Origin: Firmicutes bacterium UBA2116
GTDB taxonomy: Bacteria > Bacillota > Clostridia > Tissierellales > Sedimentibacteraceae
Direction: 5' to 3'
Length of the DNA stretch: 35,940 nucleotides
NCBI GenBank assembly: GCA_002331025.1
Contig: DCYG01000028.1
Coordinates: 9,015 to 44,954, forward strand
A program made the translations under genes and the position numbers. Below the pieces are notes generated by a model. That model saw only the letters and a list, made by a program, of their open reading frames with translations. It had not been told where the DNA came from and made no database searches. Position 1 is the first letter of the stretch, and each line of letters starts with the position of its first letter. This document shows positions 15,142 to 24,381 of the stretch, piece after piece.

Positions 15142-16202
15142 TAAATCAAAGAAAAGAACACAATATCAAAGCTTATATACTGTTGTTTATTATATTTGCG
15201 GTATTTCTTACTCTGCTTGATTTAAAGTATATAGGAGATGAATATGTGCGACGTGTTTTAAATCTTGCAGCTATCTATACTATCGTAAGTGTTTCAATGA
15301 ATTTAGTAAACGGATTTACAGGACTTTTTTCATTGGGGCAGGCTGGCTTTATGGCAATCGGTGCATATACCGTAGCAATATTTACGGTGCCTCTTGAATC
15401 AAGAGCTTCTATATTTTATGTTGTTCCGCAAAATCCTATGCTTGCAGGAATTCAAATTCCTTTTGTTTTAGCATTAATTTTAGGAGGACTGTTAGCCGCT
15501 TTGGTCGCAATACTAATAGGAATACCCGTTTTGCGCTTGAAAAGTGACTATCTTGCAATAGCTACATTAGGTTTTTCAGAAATTATAAGAATTGTTTTTA
15601 CAAATGCTAAAACAATTACAAATGGTGCACTTGGAATCAAAAGCATACCAAGAATGCCCACTATGTGGGTTTTCTTCGGGGTAATGATTCTTTCTGTTGC
15701 ATTTATTGTATTTTTGATTAATTCAAGCTACGGAAGAGCCTTTAAAGCAATCCGTGAGGATGCGGTTGCTGCCGAGGCAATGGGTATAAACCTGTTTAAA
15801 CACAAGGTCATGTCCTTTGCCATAGGTGCTTTCTTTGCCGGCATAGGCGGCGGCTTGTTTGCTTCACTGCTTGGAACCGTTGATCCAAAGCAATTTTATT
15901 TCACCATGACATACAACTTCCTGCTGATGATAGTGTTGGGCGGTATGGGAAGTATTTCGGGTACCGTTATTGCTTCCTTTATAGTTACAATAGGATTAGA
16001 GGTTCTTAGATTCTTCGATAATCCTCTGACTCTCTTTGGAGTTACCATTCCGATATTCAGAGCCGGATTCAGAATGGTTATATTCTCTGCCCTATTGATG
16101 ATATTGGTACTGTTCTTCAGAAACGGTCTCCTCGGACAAAAAGAGCTTTCGTGGGGTATGGTAAGAGATTGGTTCGGACAGCGAAGGAGGTACAAACGAT
16201 GA
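15138..16202 (+). CDS. livM: Branched-chain amino acid ABC transporter permease LivM
   Basis: This 354-residue membrane protein is the second channel subunit. Diagnostic segments are NLVNGFTGLFSLGQAGFMAI, LRLKSDYLAIATLGFSEIIR, FKAIREDAVAAEAMGIN and VLGGMGSISG. It overlaps livH by ATGA at its start and livG by ATGA at its end. The C-terminus is short and basic (GQRRRYKR), facing the cytoplasm by the positive-inside rule. Confidence 0.95.
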   Translation: MINQRKEHNIKAYILLFIIFAVFLTLLDLKYIGDEYVRRVLNLAAIYTIVSVSMNLVNGFTGLFSLGQAGFMAIGAYTVAIFTVPLESRASIFYVVPQNPMLAGIQIPFVLALILGGLLAALVAILIGIPVLRLKSDYLAIATLGFSEIIRIVFTNAKTITNGALGIKSIPRMPTMWVFFGVMILSVAFIVFLINSSYGRAFKAIREDAVAAEAMGINLFKHKVMSFAIGAFFAGIGGGLFASLLGTVDPKQFYFTMTYNFLLMIVLGGMGSISGTVIASFIVTIGLEVLRFFDNPLTLFGVTIPIFRAGFRMVIFSALLMILVLFFRNGLLGQKELSWGMVRDWFGQRRRYKR

Positions 16203-16969
16203 GTGTTTTAAAGGCAGATAATATTGTTATGCAGTTTGGTGGTGTTACAGCTGTAAACGATCTGAATATAGAGGTTGAAAAAGGAAAAATAGTTGCTCTT
16301 ATAGGTCCTAACGGTGCCGGAAAAACAACGGCATTCAATGTAATTACGGGAGTATATCAGCCTACTAAGGGCAGTGTATACTTTAACGGAGAAAAAATCA
16401 CCGGCCTTTCTCCCGATAAAATAACTAATAAAGGTATTGCAAGAACATTTCAGAATATCCGTTTATTTAAAAATTTAACTGTTTTAGACAATATATTGAT
16501 AGCTAACCATCTGCATGTTAAGAGTAATTTCTTATCATATACCACAAGGATGCCTTGGTCAAAAAACGAAGAAAAAAGTATGAGAAATAAATCTGAAATG
16601 CTTTTGGAAAAGTTAGGGCTTTTAAGCTTAAAAAGTGAAATAGCTCATTCACTTCCCTATGGAGAGCAAAGAAAGCTTGAAATTGCAAGAGCTTTGGCGA
16701 CTGATGCAAAGCTGCTGTTATTAGATGAGCCTGCTGCGGGCATGAACCCCAGTGAAACTATGCAGCTATCTAATTTTATCCATACTATACGCGATGAATT
16801 TGAGCTTACTATTTTTATGATTGAACATCACATGGACTTGGTAATGGAAATATCCGATAAAATATATGTTTTGGATTTCGGTCAGCTTATAGCACAGGGA
16901 ACAGCTGATGAAATCAAAAACAATAAAAGAGTTATAGAGGCGTACCTGGGGGTGGAAGAAGATGCTTGA
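16199..16969 (+). CDS. livG: Branched-chain amino acid ABC transporter ATP-binding protein LivG
   Basis: This 256-residue ABC ATPase has Walker A GPNGAGKT (36-43), FQNIRLFKNLTVLDNI after the Q-loop, signature PYGEQRKLEIARAL, Walker B LLLLDEPAAGMNP and the switch His in IEHHMD. The start chosen is ATG 16199, preceded by GAAGGAGG and overlapping the livM stop by four bases. A longer in-frame start at 16151 lacks such a site and would add 16 residues inside livM. It pairs with LivF to power import. Confidence 0.95.
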   Translation: MSVLKADNIVMQFGGVTAVNDLNIEVEKGKIVALIGPNGAGKTTAFNVITGVYQPTKGSVYFNGEKITGLSPDKITNKGIARTFQNIRLFKNLTVLDNILIANHLHVKSNFLSYTTRMPWSKNEEKSMRNKSEMLLEKLGLLSLKSEIAHSLPYGEQRKLEIARALATDAKLLLLDEPAAGMNPSETMQLSNFIHTIRDEFELTIFMIEHHMDLVMEISDKIYVLDFGQLIAQGTADEIKNNKRVIEAYLGVEEDA

Positions 16970-17669
16970 GATTAAAAATTTACAGGTTAATTATGGCGGA
17001 ATTTCTGCCGTTAAGGGTATTACCCTCAGCGTCCCCGAAAAATCAATTGTAACGCTGATTGGCGCCAATGGAGCGGGAAAAAGCACGACCCTGAGAACTA
17101 TTGCAGGGCTTGTTAAGCCACGCTCGGGAGAAATAACCTTTTTAGGTGAAAATATTATAGGGATGGATACTATAAATATTGTTGCAAAGGGAATTACATT
17201 AGTCCCCGAAGGAAGAAGAGTGTTTGCCAATTTAACTGTTCTGGAAAATTTAAAAATAGGTGCTTATTTGCAAAAAAATAACATTGATGATGATATATTG
17301 AGGGTTTATGATTTATTCCCAAGATTGAAAGAACGTTCATGGCAGTTAGCCGGTACCTTATCCGGAGGTGAGCAGCAGATGCTTGCGGTTGGAAGGGCAT
17401 TGATGGCTAAGCCGAAGCTTATAATGATGGATGAACCGTCCCTGGGTCTTGCACCCTTAATAGTAAACAACATATTTGATATTATTAAGGAAATAAATAA
17501 ATCAGGAACTACGATACTGTTGATTGAGCAAAATGCCAATAAGGCATTGAAGGTTGCCGATTATGGATACGTTTTGGAAACAGGCAATATAAAAATGGAG
17601 GGAAAAGGGTTGGATCTTTTACAGGATGAAAGAGTTAAGGATGCATACCTTGGAACTACAAAGAAATAG
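16962..17669 (+). CDS. livF: Branched-chain amino acid ABC transporter ATP-binding protein LivF
   Basis: This is the second ATPase, 235 residues, with Walker A GANGAGKS (34-41), the LivF-typical LVPEGRRVFANLTVLENL, signature LSGGEQQMLAVGRAL and Walker B LIMMDEPSLGLAP. It overlaps livG by eight bases and ends the operon, with a strong terminator at 17687-17713. All five Liv subunits are present and intact. Confidence 0.95.
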   Translation: MLEIKNLQVNYGGISAVKGITLSVPEKSIVTLIGANGAGKSTTLRTIAGLVKPRSGEITFLGENIIGMDTINIVAKGITLVPEGRRVFANLTVLENLKIGAYLQKNNIDDDILRVYDLFPRLKERSWQLAGTLSGGEQQMLAVGRALMAKPKLIMMDEPSLGLAPLIVNNIFDIIKEINKSGTTILLIEQNANKALKVADYGYVLETGNIKMEGKGLDLLQDERVKDAYLGTTKK

Positions 17670-17686
17670 ATTATTGAAAGTAATAC

Positions 17687-17713
17687 AAAAAGGTCGTATT
17701 TTACGACCTTTTA
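17687..17713. terminator. Bidirectional terminator between livF and hup
   Basis: AAAAGGTCGTA (17687-17697) and TACGACCTTTT (17702-17712) form an 11-bp stem with a short T-rich loop. A and T runs on both sides let it serve livF (plus) and the HU gene (minus). Confidence 0.85.
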
Positions 17714-17730
17714 ATATGTTTGTTTTCTTA

Positions 17731-18006
17731 CTAATTTACTGCTTCTTTTAAAGATTTTCCTGCTTTAAATACAGGAGCCTTTGAAGCTGGTATTTCTATT
17801 GTTTCGCCAGGATTTCTCGGATTTCTTCCTTGTCTTTCTTTTCTGTCTCTAACTTCAAAAGTTCCGAATCCAACTAATTGAACTTTGCCGCCTGCAACTA
17901 ATTCATCTTTTATAGTTTCCATGAATCCGTTTAATGCTTTTTCAGCATCTTTTTTAGTAAAACCAGTTTTTTCTGCAACACTTGCTATTAATTCAGCTTT
18001 ATTCAT
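17731..18006 (-). CDS. hup: DNA-binding protein HU
   Basis: This 91-residue histone-like protein is full length for the family. It starts MNKAELIASVAEKTG and includes KVQLVGFGTFEVRDR, the conserved GRNPRNPGETIEIPASK arm with the intercalating proline, and FKAGKSLKEAVN at the end. It bends and compacts DNA as a dimer. AAGGAGGG precedes the ATG. It follows mazG by 39 bp on the same strand, as in the yabM-mazG-hup arrangement known from many Clostridia. Confidence 0.96.
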   Translation of the reverse strand: MNKAELIASVAEKTGFTKKDAEKALNGFMETIKDELVAGGKVQLVGFGTFEVRDRKERQGRNPRNPGETIEIPASKAPVFKAGKSLKEAVN

Positions 18007-18045
18007 TAAAAAACCCTCCTTAATTAATTTCTTTTGTTTTTTTAT

Positions 18046-19488
18046 CTAAATTCCTAAATGGAACTTTGATTCTTCCCATAGCTCATCCATTTCCTTCAGA
18101 GTCATTTGTTTTAAATCTTTTTTGGCATGTTTTTCAATATATTCAAATCTGTTTATAAATTTGTTGATTGTTCTGTTCAATGCAACGTCAGGATTTATAT
18201 TTACAAAACGCGCAAGATTAACTAAAGCAAATAACAAATCTCCAAACTCGTTCTCCATTCTATGGTCATCATGCTTTTTGTATTCCTCAATAAATTCAAT
18301 GAGCTCTTCTTTTATTTTTTCGATTGCTCCCTCTGCATCCGGCCAATCGAATCCTACTTCAGCCGCCCTATTTTGTATCTTGTAACTTCTGCTCAATGTA
18401 GACAGTGATTTTGGCACATCCTTTAAATTATCAGTATATGTATTTAAATTCTTTTGCTTAGCCTTTGAAGATTCCCAACTTTTCAATGCCTCATCAGCAT
18501 CACTGACCTTTATGTCTCCAAAAACATGAGGATGACGAAAATACATTTTGTTACACAGGTTATTGAGGATGTCATTGAAATTAAAATATCCGTCCTCACT
18601 GCCAAGCTCTGCATGAAACACTACCTGAAATAATAAATCACCGAGCTCTTCAATTAAATTGTCTACATCATCATTATCTATCGCATCTACAACTTCATAT
18701 GCTTCTTCTATAACATGCTGCCTGATAGATTGATGGGTTTGCTTCATATCCCAGGGGCATCCGTCAGGTCCCCTCAACGTCTTGACAATTCTTAACAGAT
18801 TATCAATATTATACACCGTCTTTTTTGAAATATCAATAGGCATAATGCAAAAATAGGTTGAAAATCCATATTTTTTTTCTTGATCCAGCATATAGAGAGG
18901 TATTTTTTTAACTTTTTCATCCAATACATCTATATTTAATACTGTGGTCGTGTCCGGATACGTCTCCATAAGTTTCAATTTCACTGAAGAAGCCATTTCT
19001 TCATCGTAAATCTGAGTAATAATATTCATAGAATTTACGTCAAAGGAATATTCGTCTGCTTCGAGACAATCTACTATCTTTATGGATTTATAATCGGAAT
19101 AGCCGGATAATTTTATGCATTTGTCAAGAAAGCTTATTCCATCAATTATTATTATATTAATTTTGTCCTTATATTCATTTAATAGCTTTTTTGTAACAAT
19201 ATCGCCATAATAAGGACTTCCCGCGGTACAATAATTGATTTTTTTATGCTGTTTTGATAACTCTATTATATTATCGGTTATTTTTTCATAAACTTCATCA
19301 AAAGTTTCAAATTTTTCAAAAAAAATATCAAAACTTTCTATCTTTATATTTTTTTTTAACTCATTTACGGTCGGATGTCTTTCCGTTCTTACAAAAGTTG
19401 GTATATTTTCATTTAGTGCATTGTATGCCTTCACTGTAAGATCATCAATGCTACCTGCACCTAAACCGATTATCTGTACTGTATTCAT
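18046..19488 (-). CDS. mazG: Nucleoside triphosphate pyrophosphohydrolase MazG with N-terminal tetrapyrrole methylase-like domain (YabN type)
   Basis: The 480-residue two-part protein resembles Bacillus YabN. Residues 1 to about 215 form a SAM-dependent tetrapyrrole methylase-like domain (VQIIGLGAGSIDDLT; YCTAGSPYYGD). Residues 228-480 are MazG with two repeats: the first has GPDGCPWDMKQTHQS, metal-binding acidic residues around EEAYEVVD (261-268) and EELGDLLFQVV, and the second has KEELIEF and NEFGDLLFALVN. MazG hydrolyses NTPs to NMP and pyrophosphate, removing aberrant or excess nucleotides. The role of the methylase-like part is not established. The gene begins one base after the flippase stop, with TGAGGA inside that gene, so translation is coupled. 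Confidence 0.93.
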   Translation of the reverse strand: MNTVQIIGLGAGSIDDLTVKAYNALNENIPTFVRTERHPTVNELKKNIKIESFDIFFEKFETFDEVYEKITDNIIELSKQHKKINYCTAGSPYYGDIVTKKLLNEYKDKINIIIIDGISFLDKCIKLSGYSDYKSIKIVDCLEADEYSFDVNSMNIITQIYDEEMASSVKLKLMETYPDTTTVLNIDVLDEKVKKIPLYMLDQEKKYGFSTYFCIMPIDISKKTVYNIDNLLRIVKTLRGPDGCPWDMKQTHQSIRQHVIEEAYEVVDAIDNDDVDNLIEELGDLLFQVVFHAELGSEDGYFNFNDILNNLCNKMYFRHPHVFGDIKVSDADEALKSWESSKAKQKNLNTYTDNLKDVPKSLSTLSRSYKIQNRAAEVGFDWPDAEGAIEKIKEELIEFIEEYKKHDDHRMENEFGDLLFALVNLARFVNINPDVALNRTINKFINRFEYIEKHAKKDLKQMTLKEMDELWEESKFHLGI

Positions 19489-19489
19489 T

Positions 19490-21082
19490 TTATTTCCTCA
19501 CAAATCTTTGCAATTTTTCTCCCTTTGGTATCAGTTCTAAATCCTCTTTCGTAATTGCTCCCGTTAAGAACAGGCATACAACATAAACTACACCTGCAAC
19601 TGCTATTGCACTCAGAGTTGCTAAATTTCGGCTGCTTAACAAACCTTCAAACACTCTGAATGATACAGCCGTAGCTACAGACATTACAGCAGTCGACAAT
19701 AAAGGTCTTGCAGTTATTTGAACAAAATTAATTCTTACTTTTGTGTTGTTTATATCAAACCAGTTTAGTATTGCTACCGCAAGATAAGCTATCATAGTGC
19801 TTATTGCTGCACCTCTGATGTTTATTGAAGGTATTCCAATCAATAAATATGACAATATTACCTTTACAACTAAACCTATGGCTAGATTTTTAACCGGATG
19901 AAACTGTTTGTTTATAGATTGAAGTATTGCGGTAAATGCCTGAACAACCGTAAGGAAAATAACGCTTATGGCCAGTATTTCCAAGAGTGCTCCCGAGCTG
20001 GCATGAGTTTCCGGTCCCAATGACGGATACAGCAATGCGATAATCGGTTCGGCCAGCAATAATAAGCCCATACCACAGGGAAGACCTATGATTAACGACA
20101 TTTTTACACCTGCATTTGCGGTTATATTAAGCTTCGTTATTTGTTTTTTTGTAAATGCCTCTGTAATAGCGGGTACCATGCTCATGGCAACTGCTGTTGA
20201 AAAAACCTGAGGAAAATTAATTAAGGTTTGTGCTGTTCCGCTTAATTCTCCGAACATATCTGTATATTGTTTAACCGTATACCCGATGGCTGCAAGACGA
20301 TTTGAAACTATGAATGAATCCATGTTTCCCATAAGCGGCGCAATTGAAGCACCTATGGTAATAGGAACTGCTATGTATAAAAGCTTTTTAATTATATCCC
20401 ATACGGGCTCTGTTCTGTTATTTTTGGACAGCTTAATTTCTTCCTTAATACTTTTTCTGCTAAAGAAAAACATTACATATATAAGTATAAGTGCGGCTAC
20501 TCCACCTGCTGATGCTCCGAATGTTGCGCCTGCCGCAGCTTCTTCAAGTCCCCTTCCCACAAACGCATATGCTAAATACAAGCCGACAGCTACTCTGAAC
20601 ATCTGCTCAATTATTTGTGACACAGCTATCGGAGTCATGTTTTGCGTTCCCTGGAAAAATCCTCTGTAAGCGGATAATAAAGGAACGGCAAACAAGGCAG
20701 GAACAAGCGCAAGCATTGAATAATATGAACCCGGATATCCAATAAAGCTGACTATATTCCTTGCAAAAACTAATATAAATAAGGATGAAACCAGCCCTAT
20801 TAAAAACAATCCCCAAAGGGATACTTTATATACCTGATACGCTCCCTCATAATTTTGCAGCGCTCTTTTTTCTGATACTATTTTTGCTATTGCCGTAGGG
20901 AATCCTGACAGAGACACAACGAGCAATAAATTATATATATTATAGGCAGGTTGGTAGTAGCCTATTCCTTCTGTTCCTATTAAATTTGTTAACGGTATTC
21001 TGTATATTGCTCCCAGTATTTTAACGAGCAATCCGGCTATACCTAATATTGCGGCACCCTTAATAAAATTTTCCTTAGACAT
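19490..21082 (-). CDS. Polysaccharide/lipid flippase of the SpoVB/YabM (MOP) family
   Basis: This is a polytopic membrane protein of 530 residues with roughly 13-14 hydrophobic segments, of the MOP exporter superfamily (MurJ-like, SpoVB, YabM). It opens with FIKGAAILGIAGLLVKILGA, then YRIPLTNLIGTEGIGYYQ, both strong family markers. Members flip lipid-linked cell wall precursors or spore cortex precursors; YabM-like context (next to mazG) favours the spoVB/yabM group. The ATG at 21082 is chosen because AAGGGAG precedes it. An upstream in-frame ATG at 21133 adds 17 hydrophilic residues without a ribosome binding site. It is the first gene of flippase-mazG-hup. Confidence 0.88.
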   Translation of the reverse strand: MSKENFIKGAAILGIAGLLVKILGAIYRIPLTNLIGTEGIGYYQPAYNIYNLLLVVSLSGFPTAIAKIVSEKRALQNYEGAYQVYKVSLWGLFLIGLVSSLFILVFARNIVSFIGYPGSYYSMLALVPALFAVPLLSAYRGFFQGTQNMTPIAVSQIIEQMFRVAVGLYLAYAFVGRGLEEAAAGATFGASAGGVAALILIYVMFFFSRKSIKEEIKLSKNNRTEPVWDIIKKLLYIAVPITIGASIAPLMGNMDSFIVSNRLAAIGYTVKQYTDMFGELSGTAQTLINFPQVFSTAVAMSMVPAITEAFTKKQITKLNITANAGVKMSLIIGLPCGMGLLLLAEPIIALLYPSLGPETHASSGALLEILAISVIFLTVVQAFTAILQSINKQFHPVKNLAIGLVVKVILSYLLIGIPSINIRGAAISTMIAYLAVAILNWFDINNTKVRINFVQITARPLLSTAVMSVATAVSFRVFEGLLSSRNLATLSAIAVAGVVYVVCLFLTGAITKEDLELIPKGEKLQRFVRK

Positions 21083-21232
21083 GATACTCCCTTTCTTGTT
21101 TATTAAGTTATTTATTTTCTTATATATTAACACATTAATGTTTGTTTTGCCTTAAATTTAAGCAATTGACCTTAGTATATTATCACAATTTTTTAATTAA
21201 TAAAAGAAAAATTTGTAATCCGATATTATTAT

Positions 21233-21261
21233 ATCACATTACTTTTATTTTATGGTATAAT
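21233..21261 (+). promoter_or_regulatory. Extended -10 promoter of recD2
   Basis: TATAAT (21256-21261) with TG one base upstream (TGGTATAAT) is an extended -10. A weak -35, ATCACA (21233-21238), lies 17 bases upstream. Confidence 0.65.
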
Positions 21262-21290
21262 TTTGCTATGTTAACGTAAGGAGAGCTTGC

Positions 21291-23534
21291 ATGGAAACCT
21301 TAAAAGGTATGATTGTGGAAACAATTTTCAGGAATGATGAAAACGGATATACTGTGGCTGTAATGGAAACAGAGAATGAAGTTATAACGGTAACAGGAAC
21401 TTTCGGAACCGATATTGCAGGAGAAACTATTATTGTTTACGGAAAAAAAGTTAAACATCCGAAATACGGCGAGCAATTTCAGACAGAAATGTATGAAACC
21501 GTTCTTCCCTCAAATATTGACCAGATAGAAAACTATTTGGGCTCCGGCTTAATCAAAGGCATCGGAAAATCTACGGCTAAAAAAATAGTTGAATTATTTA
21601 AAGAAGATTCCTTTGACATAATTCAGAACAAGCCTGAAAGGCTGATGGAAATTGAAGGTATAGGCGATAAAAAAGCAAGCATGATTTCTAAAAGCTTCTC
21701 AGAGCATGCTGATATCAGAGAAATAATGATGTTTTTGCAAAATCATGACATAAGCACTGGCTACAGCGTTAAAATATATAAAAAGTACGAAAAAAACACT
21801 ATTAAAATTATAACCGAAAATCCTTACAAGCTTTCGGAAGATATTTACGGCATCGGTTTTAAACTTGCTGATAAAATAGCAAGCTCCATTGGTATCGAAA
21901 AAAAATCCCCCTATAGAATTTCTTCAGGTATCAGATATGCTCTGATAGAATATTCACTCAGAGGTCACACGTATATGCCATACGATTTTCTGGTAAACGC
22001 AACCGTAAGCTTATTGGGAATTGACAGAGAAAGCGTTGAGGATGAATTGCGCAACATGGCATTTACCGAAAAAATACATATAGAAACAATAAACAATGAA
22101 AGGGCGGTATATTATATACCGTACCACACGGCAGAGGTCAACGTATGTAAAGATTTAATCAACCTGGCGTCTGTTGATTTTAACATTACCGAAACTGATA
22201 TTATTCCCTATCTTAAAAATGTTGAGGGTTCAACATCAATTAATCTGTCGGATAAACAAAATGAAGCCATCCTGCAATCAATTATTAACGGTGTAACGGT
22301 AATAACAGGAGGTCCGGGAACAGGAAAAACAACAATTATACTTTCAATAATTGAAATATTTGAAAGTATGCACAAGACTGTATTTCTTTGTGCACCAACA
22401 GGCAGGGCCGCAAAGCGTATAACCGAATCCACCGGCAGAGATGCAAAGACAATTCACAGGATGCTTGAATATACCTATGGCGAAATCGACAGTAATCTGT
22501 CCTTTAATAAAGACGAAAATTCACCTCTCGATTGTGATGCAATAATAATAGACGAAATGTCCATGGTTGATATTTTACTGATGAATAACCTGCTTAAGGC
22601 TGTTAAAAAAGGAACCCGTCTTGTATTGGTGGGAGATGTGGACCAGCTTCCGTCCGTGGGCGCAGGTAATGTATTATCAGATATCATAAACTCGGGTACA
22701 ATAAAAACAATACGTCTCGACACCATATTCAGACAATCTGCCGGAAGCATGATTGTACAAAATGCTCACCGTATAAACAAGGGCGAGATGCCGGTATATA
22801 ACAAGCAGGACGCGGACTTCTTCTTTATGAGGGAGGATGCTGATGATATCGTCGATATTATAGTAGATTTGTACGTTAACCGCCTGCCTTTAAGATATGC
22901 TTATAACCCCGTTAAGGACATTCAGGTCTTATCGCCCATGAAAAAAGGTGAAGCGGGTGTCACAGAACTTAACTTAAAACTTCAGGCAGCTATAAATCCG
23001 CCCGCAAAGCATAAAAAAGAGAAGCTGTTTGGTAAATACATTTTCAGAGTTGGCGACAAGGTTATGCAGATAAAAAACAATTACCAGACACAGTGGACTA
23101 TAGAACCAAAGCAGGGAAATATTGTTACAGGCGAAGGAATTTATAACGGTGATATCGGATTTATAACCTTTATTGATGAAACAGAACAAGAGATCTATGT
23201 GACCTTTGATGAAGAAAAGGAAGTAATCTACCCCTTCAGTCAATTAGACGAGCTTATACTCGCTTATGCAACCACCGTCCACAAAAGCCAGGGAAGTGAA
23301 TTTTCGGTTATTATTATGCCTATTGTCTGGGGTCCTCCGATGCTCCTGACCCGTAATCTGTTTTACACTGCAATTACTAGGGCAAAAAAGCTGGTTGTAT
23401 TAGTAGGTATAGAAAAATTTATGCAGGATATGATCAATAACAATAAAATTGACAGAAGATATTCAGCTCTGAATTATAGATTGGAATCTTTAGTTTCCAA
23501 TTACAGAATGCTATCGGAAGGATTGTTTGAATGA
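21291..23534 (+). CDS. recD2: RecD-like ATP-dependent DNA helicase RecD2
   Basis: This 747-residue superfamily 1B helicase lacks RecB/RecC partners in the window. It has the RecD2-specific N-terminal OB-like segment (1-75), helix-hairpin-helix region (about 85-133, GLIKGIGKSTAKKIVE and IEGIGDKKAS), a Q motif-like LSDKQNEAI (319-327), Walker A GGPGTGKT (340-347), IIIDEMSMVD, GDVDQLPSVGAG, and the C-terminal YATTVHKSQGSEF and FYTAITRAKKLV motifs. RecD2 is a 5'-3' helicase acting in repair and replication fork maintenance. AAGGAGAG precedes the ATG at 21291. The stop overlaps the ComF gene by four bases. Confidence 0.96.
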   Translation: METLKGMIVETIFRNDENGYTVAVMETENEVITVTGTFGTDIAGETIIVYGKKVKHPKYGEQFQTEMYETVLPSNIDQIENYLGSGLIKGIGKSTAKKIVELFKEDSFDIIQNKPERLMEIEGIGDKKASMISKSFSEHADIREIMMFLQNHDISTGYSVKIYKKYEKNTIKIITENPYKLSEDIYGIGFKLADKIASSIGIEKKSPYRISSGIRYALIEYSLRGHTYMPYDFLVNATVSLLGIDRESVEDELRNMAFTEKIHIETINNERAVYYIPYHTAEVNVCKDLINLASVDFNITETDIIPYLKNVEGSTSINLSDKQNEAILQSIINGVTVITGGPGTGKTTIILSIIEIFESMHKTVFLCAPTGRAAKRITESTGRDAKTIHRMLEYTYGEIDSNLSFNKDENSPLDCDAIIIDEMSMVDILLMNNLLKAVKKGTRLVLVGDVDQLPSVGAGNVLSDIINSGTIKTIRLDTIFRQSAGSMIVQNAHRINKGEMPVYNKQDADFFFMREDADDIVDIIVDLYVNRLPLRYAYNPVKDIQVLSPMKKGEAGVTELNLKLQAAINPPAKHKKEKLFGKYIFRVGDKVMQIKNNYQTQWTIEPKQGNIVTGEGIYNGDIGFITFIDETEQEIYVTFDEEKEVIYPFSQLDELILAYATTVHKSQGSEFSVIIMPIVWGPPMLLTRNLFYTAITRAKKLVVLVGIEKFMQDMINNNKIDRRYSALNYRLESLVSNYRMLSEGLFE

Positions 23535-24247
23535 AAAAATATGTGGATTCTTTTTTGGAGCTCATTTATCCTGAGAAAAATAGCTGCTTCATTTGTGATA
23601 AATATGATGAAGAAATAGGCGAAAGATATATATGCTTCGATTGCGAAAAAAAGATTAAGAAAATTGTCCCGCCGGTATGTACAAAATGTTCAAAGCCAAT
23701 TAATTATAATAAACCCACTGAGCTTTGCAAGGAATGCAGCGGAGATAAAAGATATTTTGAAGCTTCCAAATCCTTGTATGCTTATGAAGAAATTATTAAA
23801 AATGCCATTTATAATTATAAATACTATAATAAGCCGTACTTTTACAAGCTTTTCGGCAATTTAATAATTGATTATATAGACGAAGAAAATTACTCAGACT
23901 ATGACTATATATTATCTGTGCCGCTACATCGTTCAAAGCTACTCCACAGAGGATATAATCAATCGGAGCTGTTGGCAAAATATATTGCAAACAACTTATC
24001 CGTACCATACATTGATGCGCTGAAAAGAATTAAAAGAACCGAAAAACAAAGTGAGCACAGCAAAGAGGAAAGAAGAAAAAATTTAAAGGATGCTTTTCTG
24101 GTAAAGGCATCCTCTGATAAAATCATTAACCGCTCCGTTCTTTTGGTGGATGATATATACACAACCGGCTCCACAGTCAATGAATGTTCAAAAGCACTGA
24201 TTGATTACGGCGTCAACAAGGTTTATGTTATAACTATAGCAAGATAA
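23531..24247 (+). CDS. ComF family phosphoribosyltransferase-like protein
   Basis: The protein has 238 residues. The N-terminus carries four CxxC pairs (Cys19/22, 35/38, 50/53, 66/69), a double zinc ribbon. The C-terminus is a type I phosphoribosyltransferase fold with the PRPP loop VLLVDDIYTTGST (203-215). ComF proteins bind ssDNA and support DNA uptake in competent bacteria, but homologues occur in many non-competent species. Its overlap (ATGA) with recD2 suggests a joint function in processing ssDNA, which is inference. No other competence gene is in the window. Confidence 0.92.
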   Translation: MKKYVDSFLELIYPEKNSCFICDKYDEEIGERYICFDCEKKIKKIVPPVCTKCSKPINYNKPTELCKECSGDKRYFEASKSLYAYEEIIKNAIYNYKYYNKPYFYKLFGNLIIDYIDEENYSDYDYILSVPLHRSKLLHRGYNQSELLAKYIANNLSVPYIDALKRIKRTEKQSEHSKEERRKNLKDAFLVKASSDKIINRSVLLVDDIYTTGSTVNECSKALIDYGVNKVYVITIAR

Positions 24248-24253
24248 CGACAT

Positions 24254-24341
24254 TGTCATTTTGAATGAAGTGAGGAATCTCATCTTTTCAATAAATGACA
24301 CCTTACTACTGATGAGATCCTTCGCTACGCTCAGGATGACA
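24254..24341. repeat. Complete dispersed inverted repeat (VILSVAKDL-type element)
   Basis: Two 31-base arms (24254-24284 and 24311-24341) are imperfect inverted copies: TGTCATTTTGAATGAAGTGA against, on the other strand, TGTCATCCTGAGCGTAGCGA. Each is followed by GGATCTCATC or GAATCTCATC, with 26 bases between. Chance translation of one frame reads VILSVAKDL, a known artefact peptide of a repeat found in many bacteria. The element sits just after the ComF gene and could fold in its mRNA. Confidence 0.8.
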
Positions 24342-24381
24342 CAGACGGAGTTTGTCAAAAGCCTGAGGATGCTTCTCATCC
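24342..24381 (-). repeat. Flanking repeat segment with hairpin next to the cyclo-ligase stop
   Basis: On the minus strand, directly after the cyclo-ligase stop, AGGATG/CATCCT forms a short hairpin. CAGGCTTTTGACAAAC follows and resembles the order seen after panB at 1-137. It could act as a weak 3' end structure. Confidence 0.45.

Noticed and set aside
20286..20669. 127-residue plus-strand frame inside the flippase gene
   Set aside because: It is an antisense shadow of conserved membrane segments with no start signals.
24188..24379. Frame on the minus strand encoding 63 residues with VILSVAKDL
   Set aside because: It is the chance translation of the dispersed inverted repeat and part of the ComF gene antisense, with no ribosome binding site.
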